Part shown: piece after piece, positions 1-4,686 of the stretch | Position numbering within the stretch: the stretch's first letter is position 1 | Layout of the letters: the number at the start of each line of letters is the position of its first letter | NCBI GenBank assembly: GCA_051000715.1 | Contig: JBPCOB010000169.1 | Coordinates: 1-8,539, forward strand | DNA length: 8,539 bases | Reading direction: 5' to 3' | Source: JBPCOB01 sp051000715 | Lineage (GTDB): Bacteria > Actinomycetota > Actinomycetes > JALYNC01 | Program-made: the position numbers and the translations under genes | The notes under the pieces: model-generated | What the model was told of the DNA's origin: nothing | The model's database searches: none | Seen by the model: the letters and a program-made list of their open reading frames with translations, nothing else

Positions 1-762
1 GCCTTGGGCCATGACGGCAGCAGCGAGGCTGAGCACGATGATGATGACCGGCTTCGACAGGTCGATGGCGAGCATCACTCCTGCCCACCGGCGTACGTGC
101 CGCCACAGGGACTTGTCCACCAGGCCGGAGTAGACGGCACATCCGATGACCGCGCCGACATACAGCATGGCCGCGCGGATGAGCAGTTCGACGTAGAGGA
201 TGACTGACGCGGCGGGAGCGAGCAGAGCGACGACAATCAGTACGACGCTGCCGCCGCCAATGGAGCCACCCAACCCACGACTGAACCCGGTAAGGAACCG
301 AGTCGTGTCAGCGCCGGTTCCGGCGACCAGACCGCTGGTCAGCGTGTCCGTCAACGCAACGAGCAGCGCGAGAGCCAGTGGCGTGAACGCGGACGCGGCA
401 ACGGCGAGCCAGAGGAAGCCGGCCGCCTCGCCGACTGCTTGTCCGACTGGCACGCCCCGCACAGCACGCTTGGCGACGGCGAGCAACCACAAGATCAGCG
501 TGAGAAACGTGGACGCCCCGAAGACGACGGCGTACTCCTTGATGAAGCCAGGGTTGGTGAAGTCGACCTGAGTCAGAGCGGTTACCGCTTCGGCGAGCTT
601 GCTGATCATCCAGGTGGCGGCCTCCGCGCAGGCCTTGCTGATGGCGCTGAGGGGGTCGCTGGCGAAGGACACGGCGCCCGCGACCGTGCCGCCGAGGTTT
701 CGCGCCGCCTCGCAAGCGACCTTGGCGGGACCGATCAGGATGACGCAAGGATCATCTGGCAT
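1..762 (-). CDS. VirB6/TrbL-like polytopic conjugation membrane protein (partial, 3' end outside window)
   Basis: The minus-strand frame stays open from an ATG at 762-760 to the window's left edge, giving 254 residues with no stop; the C-terminus is missing. After a soluble segment of about 75 residues come hydrophobic stretches near residues 76-97, 115-136, 171-192, 195-213 and 236-252, so it is an integral membrane protein with at least five helices. A Gly-rich turn (GGSIGGGS) precedes helix three. This layout is that of VirB6/TrbL-type inner-membrane channel components of type IV secretion systems; I infer that role from topology and position, not from a diagnostic motif. Its start overlaps the end of the preceding gene by 11 bases, so it is probably translated by coupling, as no good ribosome binding site is visible. 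The overlapping frames are arginine-rich and look like shadows. Confidence 0.75.
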   Translation of the reverse strand, partial: MPDDPCVILIGPAKVACEAARNLGGTVAGAVSFASDPLSAISKACAEAATWMISKLAEAVTALTQVDFTNPGFIKEYAVVFGASTFLTLILWLLAVAKRAVRGVPVGQAVGEAAGFLWLAVAASAFTPLALALLVALTDTLTSGLVAGTGADTTRFLTGFSRGLGGSIGGGSVVLIVVALLAPAASVILYVELLIRAAMLYVGAVIGCAVYSGLVDKSLWRHVRRWAGVMLAIDLSKPVIIIVLSLAAAVMAQG

Positions 763-1540
763 AGCGAAGACCCGCGAAGTCCCTCACGGCCTGCGCGATC
801 CGGTCAGCTCCGGACGGTGCCTGCAGGCCGGACACTGGTGTGGGGCCGTCGTGCTGAGTGAAGCTGACCCACTTCCAGTCCCCGCCGGTCCACCGCAGGG
901 AGATGGTGGCCGTGGACCAAGCCTCTGCGACTGGCTTGGTCGACTTCGCGCCGGCCAGGCCGATAAGCCCGGCGGTCCACACCTCCACCTGCGCCGCACC
1001 GCCAGCCAACCGGAGCAGGTGGACGCCAACCGGAAGCGTGCGGTCGACGAAGGTAAGGCCGGTCGGGGGGTGGCCTGAGCTGTCCAGCCCGAAGCTAGCC
1101 ATCACCGCCGCGAACGACGCATCCAGTTGCGTTTGCAGCGACTGTTCGGTGACCGGGTCGGCGATAGCCGCGACGATCGCGTGCCTTCGGGACGGGTCGA
1201 ACATGGCCGCCGACCCGTACGCGACCGTGTAGTTGGTGGCCGCCGACTGCGCGCCGGACGCGGTGTTGGCGTAGCCCACCGGGACGCCGGCGCGGAACGC
1301 CTGCCTTGCTTCAACGGCCGGCGAGTCGGTTGTCGGCGAGGTCGGCGCCGCGGATGGCCGCCACGTCGGCGCGTCGGACGTGCTGCGGTGGCCGACGGCG
1401 TAGCCGCCGACGATCAGCAGGCCCACCAGCCCTGCCGAGGTGAGGGTCCGGATTGCGGGCCGACGACGGTGGCTGTTCGGCGGCGGCTGTTCCGGGGACA
1501 ACAGCACCCGTGTCCGAGGCTGCTCGTCGGCCACCGTCAT
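752..1540 (-). CDS. Single-pass membrane protein with large extracytoplasmic domain, VirB8-like conjugation protein
   Basis: 262 residues from an ATG at 1540-1538 that overlaps the stop of the preceding gene in an ATGA arrangement; this fixes the start although the frame is open further upstream. Residues 1-30 are cytoplasmic and rich in Pro and Arg, residues 33-51 form one transmembrane helix (ending in GGYAVGH), then a Pro/Ser/Thr-rich linker (about 55-75) leads to a globular domain of roughly 185 residues. A short basic N-terminus, one helix and an external domain match VirB8/TcpC-type scaffold proteins of type IV secretion systems, which have an NTF2-like fold. The secondary-structure pattern is compatible with that fold (helices rich in AA/FAAVMASF, then strands such as VEVWTAGLIG and ATISLRWTGGDWKWVSF), but I see no signature motif. 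The position between small membrane proteins and a VirB6-like gene supports the role. Specific function is inferred. Confidence 0.78.
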   Translation of the reverse strand: MTVADEQPRTRVLLSPEQPPPNSHRRRPAIRTLTSAGLVGLLIVGGYAVGHRSTSDAPTWRPSAAPTSPTTDSPAVEARQAFRAGVPVGYANTASGAQSAATNYTVAYGSAAMFDPSRRHAIVAAIADPVTEQSLQTQLDASFAAVMASFGLDSSGHPPTGLTFVDRTLPVGVHLLRLAGGAAQVEVWTAGLIGLAGAKSTKPVAEAWSTATISLRWTGGDWKWVSFTQHDGPTPVSGLQAPSGADRIAQAVRDFAGLRYAR

Positions 1541-1749
1541 CGGCTCACCCGGCGTGACAGCGCCATCGTCAACGCGACCACCCAGCCGACGAAGGTCCAG
1601 CCGTATAGGAGATTGACGCGGGCGATCTGACCGGACCGAGGCTCGTCGCGGCTGACTGCGACCAGCGTCGGTGTCAGGTACACCAGCAGAAGGGCAGCGA
1701 ACACGAGTCCGGCGACCGGCTCGAACCGGTGGATCGGGATAGGCATCAT
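1537..1749 (-). CDS. Superinfection immunity family membrane protein (Imm_superinfect-like)
   Basis: 70 residues with two hydrophobic helices (about 11-31 and 46-64) joined by a short charged loop (SRDEPRSGQ). The second half, NLLYGWTFVGWVVALTMAL, closely follows the hallmark pattern of the superinfection immunity family (Pfam Imm_superinfect, named after phage T4 Imm), in which a LLxGWTxxGWxxAL core sits in the second helix. T4 Imm blocks entry of DNA from a second phage at the inner membrane; most bacterial members are uncharacterised. The gene lies inside the conjugation-type operon, 8 bases after the pilin-like gene, and shares an ATGA overlap with the next gene. The start is one of two adjacent ATG codons (1749-1747 or 1746-1744); no clear ribosome binding site is visible, so translation is probably coupled. 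A role in entry exclusion between copies of the element is possible but inferred. Confidence 0.8.
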   Translation of the reverse strand: MMPIPIHRFEPVAGLVFAALLLVYLTPTLVAVSRDEPRSGQIARVNLLYGWTFVGWVVALTMALSRRVSR

Positions 1750-1757
1750 GTCGGCGC

Positions 1758-2069
1758 TCAGATCGCCATGCCGTAGACGATCGTGAACAGCGTACCCATC
1801 GAGCCAATGAGGAACACGCCGGTGAGCCCGGCCACGATAAGGCCCTTGCCTTGCTCGGCGGCAAAGGAGTCGCGGGTGGTGCTCGCGCCCAACCGCTGCC
1901 TGGCCGCGCCCCAGGCGGCGATAGCCATGCAACTGAGCACGGCGGCCGCCATGATCACCTCGACCACGATGCGGCCCTCAGCGCCCAGCTTGCCGAACGG
2001 TCCCCAGTTCGGGGCGATGCCACCGACGATCTGGTTGATGCTGCCGCCGGCAGCACTGATGCGGGTCAT
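1758..2069 (-). CDS. Small two-helix membrane protein, candidate VirB2/pilin-like conjugation subunit
   Basis: 103 residues. The ATG at 2069-2067 was chosen because a strong ribosome binding site (GAGGAGG, complement of 2074-2080) lies just upstream. The frame is open further upstream but without such a site. The protein has a Gly-rich N-terminal segment, helix one at about 34-54, a cytoplasmic-type loop with Arg/Lys and small residues (55-75), and helix two at about 77-99, ending MAI. Two helices with a short loop, about 100 residues and position first in a conjugation-type operon are what VirB2/pilin-like subunits look like; sequence conservation in that group is too low to prove it by eye. 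It is the first gene of the leftward operon and should be driven from the divergent region to its right. Alternative: an unrelated small membrane accessory protein of the element. Confidence 0.72.
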   Translation of the reverse strand: MTRISAAGGSINQIVGGIAPNWGPFGKLGAEGRIVVEVIMAAAVLSCMAIAAWGAARQRLGASTTRDSFAAEQGKGLIVAGLTGVFLIGSMGTLFTIVYGMAI

Positions 2070-2227
2070 GAAACCTCCTCCGTCTCGGACCGCCGGCCGG
2101 ACTGCCGTCGGTGCGGTGCTAGGGCGGACTGACATCTGTGTCGGAGGGACGCCCTCCATCCCTTGCTATACCGTCCTATCACGTGTCATCCTGGATGCGC
2201 AACGTGCGACTTGAGAAAGGTGAAGGG
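2070..2227. promoter_or_regulatory. Divergent control region between leftward and rightward operons
   Basis: No gene is credible here, and both flanking operons point away from it, so promoters for both are expected. Visible elements: a perfect inverted repeat GGAGGG-ACG-CCCTCC at 2143-2157, which could be an operator; a CACGTG palindrome at 2180-2185; an AT-richer patch CTATACC at 2166-2172 that could contribute a -10 element on either strand; and ribosome binding sites at both ends (GAGGAGG on minus, AAAGG at 2216-2220 on plus). No -35/-10 pair with standard spacing stands out, so promoter positions are not assigned. The excisionase-type protein encoded immediately to the right is a plausible ligand for the repeat, by inference only. 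Confidence 0.5.
2143..2157. repeat. Perfect inverted repeat, possible operator
   Basis: The arms GGAGGG and CCCTCC are separated by three bases (ACG). The element sits near the middle of the divergent region. It has no following T-run, so it does not look like a terminator. It could bind a dimeric regulator or simply be chance in GC-rich DNA. Confidence 0.4.
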
Positions 2228-2512
2228 GTGCCACAGGACGAAAGCGCCAGACGGCATGAGGGTGACGCGACGCGCGAAGACCGTCCCATCCAGACCGGGT
2301 CATCGGTGGCACCGGAGATCATGGATGTCGAAGAGGCCGCCGTGTTTCTGCGGGTATCACCAGCGACGGTGCGCACCCAGCTCGCCGCGCAACGCCTGCC
2401 CGGCAAGCGGATCGGCAAGGAATGGCGGCTGTCGCGGACCGCGCTGATCCAGTGGCTGTCAGAGCCCGGGGAGCCCAAGGTCTACCCGCGCCGTAATGCG
2501 GTCCCCGAATAG
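2228..2512 (+). CDS. Excisionase/MerR-type helix-turn-helix DNA-binding protein
   Basis: 94 residues from a GTG at 2228, preceded by AAAGG at 2216-2220 with 7-base spacing. Other in-frame starts are ATG 2195 and ATG 2321; the latter keeps the whole DNA-binding domain and has a GGAG close upstream, so the N-terminus is uncertain. Residues 31-79 form a typical HTH_17/excisionase domain: DVEEAAVFLRVS (first helix), PATVRTQLAAQ (recognition helix), then LPGKRIGKEWRLSRTALIQWL with the small wing and closing helix. The N-terminal 30 residues are charged and probably disordered. Such proteins serve as excision directionality factors or as small transcription regulators in mobile elements. Being first in the rightward unit, 12 bases ahead of the hydrolase gene and next to the divergent region, it may regulate the transfer genes. 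No integrase is in the window to support a pure excisionase role. Confidence 0.85.
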   Translation: MPQDESARRHEGDATREDRPIQTGSSVAPEIMDVEEAAVFLRVSPATVRTQLAAQRLPGKRIGKEWRLSRTALIQWLSEPGEPKVYPRRNAVPE

Positions 2513-2524
2513 CGCGGCCGACCG

Positions 2525-3487
2525 ATGACCGTGCACCGCCTCGTCATCGCCGCCATCCTCGTTGCGCCCCTACCGGTGCTCGGGCTCGCCCTGGTCGGCG
2601 TCTCCGCGGCGGCGCCGGCTCCAGGGGGGCTAGCACCGGGGATGGTGCCTCCGGCGTACGCGCCGGCGATCGAGAGGTACGGCGGCCTTTGCGCGACGCT
2701 AACCCCGTCTCGGCTCGCCGCCCAGCTGTACCAGGAAAGCGGCTTCAACCCGGCGGCCGTGTCCGCAGCAGGAGCGCAAGGGCTCGCGCAGTTCATGCCC
2801 GCTACATGGGCGGCCCACGGCATCGACGCCAACGCCGACAGAAGCGCCGACCCGTTCGACCCCATCGACGCAATCGCCTCGGCCGCCGCCTACGACTGCG
2901 CGCTGGCTCTGGACGTGCAGGCCGTGCCCGGCGACCCGATCAACAACATGCTCGCCGCCTACAACGCCGGCCCGTACGCCGTCCTCCAGTACGGCGGCGT
3001 CCCACCGTTTGTTGAGACCCAGACCTACGTTGCAAGGATCAGGGCGCTTGAGGCCGCCTTTGCGCTCAGCGGCGCCACGGTGCCGGCCTCAGCTGCCGGG
3101 GCCGCTGCGGTCGCCTTCGCCTATTCGAAACTTGGCACGCCGTACGAGTGGGGCGGCACCGGCGCCGACGGCCGCTTCGACTGCTCGGGCCTCACCCGCG
3201 CCGCCTACGCCAGCGCCGGGATCGCGCTCCCGCGTACGTCACGCGAGCAGTGGTACGCCGGACCGCACATCGACCGCGCAAGCCTTCAGGCCGGCGACCT
3301 GGTCTTCCTCGCCACCGATCTTACGAACCCGGCCACCATCCACCACGTCGGCATCTACGTCAGAAACGGCTACATGATCAACGCGCCCTACACCGGCGCC
3401 GTCATCCGCTTCGACTCCATCAACGCCCCCGACTACATCGGCGCCGTTCGGCCGAACTGGACCAAGCTATGGTTCGAGCCGGCGTGA
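2525..3487 (+). CDS. Bifunctional lytic transglycosylase / NlpC-P60 peptidoglycan hydrolase of a conjugation system
   Basis: 320 residues, secreted. A signal peptide covers about residues 1-30 (hydrophobic core VIAAILVAP...LALVG, small residues near SAAAPA). Residues 45-180 are a soluble lytic transglycosylase-type domain: catalytic Glu71 in YQESGFNP, then GAQGLAQFMPATW and AYNAGP (145-150). Residues about 192-318 are an NlpC/P60 cysteine peptidase domain: Cys220 in FDCSGL, His274 in HHVGIYV, and Asn286 (MINAP) at the usual position of the third polar residue. The first domain cuts glycan strands and the second cuts stem peptides. Two-domain enzymes of this type (VirB1-like; compare Tn916 Orf14 and CwlT) open the wall for the secretion channel in Gram-positive conjugative elements. 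The ATG has no strong ribosome binding site and lies 12 bases after the preceding stop. All key residues are present, so it looks functional. Confidence 0.92.
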   Translation: MTVHRLVIAAILVAPLPVLGLALVGVSAAAPAPGGLAPGMVPPAYAPAIERYGGLCATLTPSRLAAQLYQESGFNPAAVSAAGAQGLAQFMPATWAAHGIDANADRSADPFDPIDAIASAAAYDCALALDVQAVPGDPINNMLAAYNAGPYAVLQYGGVPPFVETQTYVARIRALEAAFALSGATVPASAAGAAAVAFAYSKLGTPYEWGGTGADGRFDCSGLTRAAYASAGIALPRTSREQWYAGPHIDRASLQAGDLVFLATDLTNPATIHHVGIYVRNGYMINAPYTGAVIRFDSINAPDYIGAVRPNWTKLWFEPA

Positions 3488-3495
3488 GGCACGAT

Positions 3496-4521
3496 ATGCA
3501 CGTGTCCTCAGATGACAGACCCACTTGGCAGCTTGTTATGGAGGTCGCCCAGCGCCTTGGTGCTGCCGGCGACTCATTCCGACTCCATGAGCTGGTGTCG
3601 TCGGTCGAGAAGCAGGACCCAGCCCGCGACCGGGGCACCATACAGCCGGTCGTCCAGGGCATGACCGTCAATGCCGGGAAGGGGCCTCCCAGCCCCTGCG
3701 GTAAGCCGCTGGAGCGGATCGGTCATGGCCTGTATCGGCTGAGGGACGGAGATGAGGCGGCAGTTGACCGCCCGAAGTCGCTTGCGTCGGAGTCCCTCGC
3801 AGCGAGCGGCGGGCGGCGGCGCAAGGGAACGGCAGTGCGAGACGCAGAGGTCTCGCGAAGGTTCACGGAAGTCATCCGAGACTTCGAGACGTGCCTTGAG
3901 GACTTCGAGCGGGAAGGGCCGTTCGCCCGCAGCCAGCAGTACGCGAAGCACCGTGCCACGATCGATCGGCGGCGCCGACTTGGGGGCATTCGGGAAGCCC
4001 TGGCCGATGATCAGTTTCTGGGTGACCTCTATGTGACCCTGCAGGCGTGGGGACTCGGCCGGCGCGGCTCCTTCCTTGCGCCCCGAGCAGAGTTCAATGA
4101 TCGGCTGCGCTGCTGCATCGCCGACTTGGAAGCGCTGGAGTCTCTCCGCCTCGATGATCCGCATTTGGACAGCGCTGCCGTTGCGGCGCGCATCTGGAGT
4201 CTGATCCAGAAGCTGGAGGTTGTGAAGAATAAGGCGCTCATCGTGGCCAACACCAAGACGCTCCATCACCTGCTACCTGACCTGGTACCTCCGATGGACC
4301 GGGCCTGGACCGGGGCGTTCTTTCGCTGGTCGGCGGCTGATCCGCAGTCGGCTCAGGAGGCGACGTTCACCCGTACCTTCGTCGGCTTCGCCGAGATTGC
4401 CGGGAGCGTTCAGCCAGCGGGGTATGTAGGAGGTGGTTGGCGCACCAGCGTGGGCAAGCTGCTGGACAACGCGATCATCGGCTACTGCATGTCGCACGGC
4501 ATCCCACCGGCGGGTACATGA
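3496..4521 (+). CDS. Uncharacterised 341-aa protein with N-terminal winged-helix-like domain, next to DISARM
   Basis: The start is the ATG at 3496, with GAGG at 3486-3489 (6-base spacing); a GTG at 3484 overlapping the previous stop is the alternative. Residues 8-84 resemble the small winged-helix-like domain found at the N-termini of many restriction/defence-associated proteins (DUF7669-like): WQLVMEVAQRLGAAG, then FRLHELVSSVE, a helix around GTIQPVVQGMTVN, and a closing GHGLYRLRD wing. A basic linker follows (RRRKG, about 107-111). The rest (115-341) is mostly helical, and I do not recognise it. Its most distinctive segment is NTKTLHHLLPDLVPPMDRAW (252-271), plus a GGGWRTSVGKLLDNAIIGY end. 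No nuclease, ATPase or membrane signature is visible. It starts 8 bases after the hydrolase gene, so may be co-transcribed with it, and is separated from drmD by 165 bases. It could be a DISARM accessory, a regulator, or an independent defence or transfer gene. The coding sequence is secure; the function is unknown. Confidence 0.85.
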   Translation: MHVSSDDRPTWQLVMEVAQRLGAAGDSFRLHELVSSVEKQDPARDRGTIQPVVQGMTVNAGKGPPSPCGKPLERIGHGLYRLRDGDEAAVDRPKSLASESLAASGGRRRKGTAVRDAEVSRRFTEVIRDFETCLEDFEREGPFARSQQYAKHRATIDRRRRLGGIREALADDQFLGDLYVTLQAWGLGRRGSFLAPRAEFNDRLRCCIADLEALESLRLDDPHLDSAAVAARIWSLIQKLEVVKNKALIVANTKTLHHLLPDLVPPMDRAWTGAFFRWSAADPQSAQEATFTRTFVGFAEIAGSVQPAGYVGGGWRTSVGKLLDNAIIGYCMSHGIPPAGT

Positions 4522-4538
4522 CCGGCGGCCCAGCCGGT
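4521..4538 (+). terminator. Weak hairpin after the unknown gene, possible terminator
   Basis: A six-base GC stem (ACCGGC/GCCGGT) with a six-base loop begins on the last base of the stop codon. There is no T-run after it, so it is not a classic intrinsic terminator, although T-poor hairpins are common terminator candidates in actinobacteria. It may also be chance. Confidence 0.25.
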
Positions 4539-4686
4539 ATCACGCACACCGACAGAGTGGCGCCGCGCGGCTATGCGCATTCGGCGGCCTGTCCCGCCCG
4601 TCCTTTGTAGGGTCGTGGGGGCGCTCGTACGTGTCTCCAGCCGCGAGCCGGCCAGGAGCCGGTTCTTGGCTAGGAGGAGTCTCACC
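4522..4686 (+). promoter_or_regulatory. Intergenic leader upstream of drmD, probable DISARM promoter region
   Basis: This is the largest gap between plus-strand genes from 2228 to the window end, so it is the likely site of the DISARM promoter. It holds a hairpin just after the preceding stop (ACCGGC/GCCGGT, 4521-4538), two adjacent perfect palindromes (GCCGCGCGGC at 4562-4571 and ATGCGCAT at 4573-4580), a hairpin at 4651-4670, and the drmD ribosome binding site AGGAGGAG at 4672-4679. No convincing -35/-10 pair was found. Confidence 0.5.
4651..4670 (+). promoter_or_regulatory. RNA hairpin directly abutting the drmD ribosome binding site
   Basis: As RNA, 4651-4658 can pair with 4663-4670 (GCCAGGAG with UUCUUGGC read antiparallel; two G-U pairs) around a CCGG loop. 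The stem ends two bases before the AGGAGGAG ribosome binding site (4672-4679). Stacked next to the site, it could affect ribosome loading or mRNA stability. No function has been demonstrated. Confidence 0.35.

Noticed and set aside
308..748. Minus-strand open frame of 146 codons
   Set aside because: Arginine-rich, low-complexity translation. Another minus frame over the same bases encodes a clean multi-helix membrane protein running off the left edge.
439..1630. Plus-strand open frames across the left block
   Set aside because: They are Arg/Gly/Pro-rich, mutually overlapping and opposite to the four minus-strand membrane protein genes, and have no recognisable domains.
1541..1864. Minus-strand extension of the VirB8-like protein to 1864
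   Set aside because: The extension overlaps the superinfection-immunity and pilin-like genes and is not protein-like; the ATGA junction at 1537-1540 gives a better start.
3148..3495. N-terminal extension of the 341-aa protein back to 3148
   Set aside because: This part overlaps the NlpC/P60 domain of the hydrolase in another frame and is Arg/Pro/His-rich; ATG 3496 has GAGG upstream.
4603..4631. Possible promoter (TTGTAG, 17-base spacer, TACGTG) ahead of drmD
   Set aside because: Spacing fits, but only about three -35 and two -10 bases match consensus, which is too weak to call.
4573..4686. Upstream extension of drmD to ATG 4573
   Set aside because: The extra 38 residues are arginine-rich and lack a ribosome binding site, whereas TTG 4687 has AGGAGGAG at ideal spacing and begins just before the conserved N-terminal domain.
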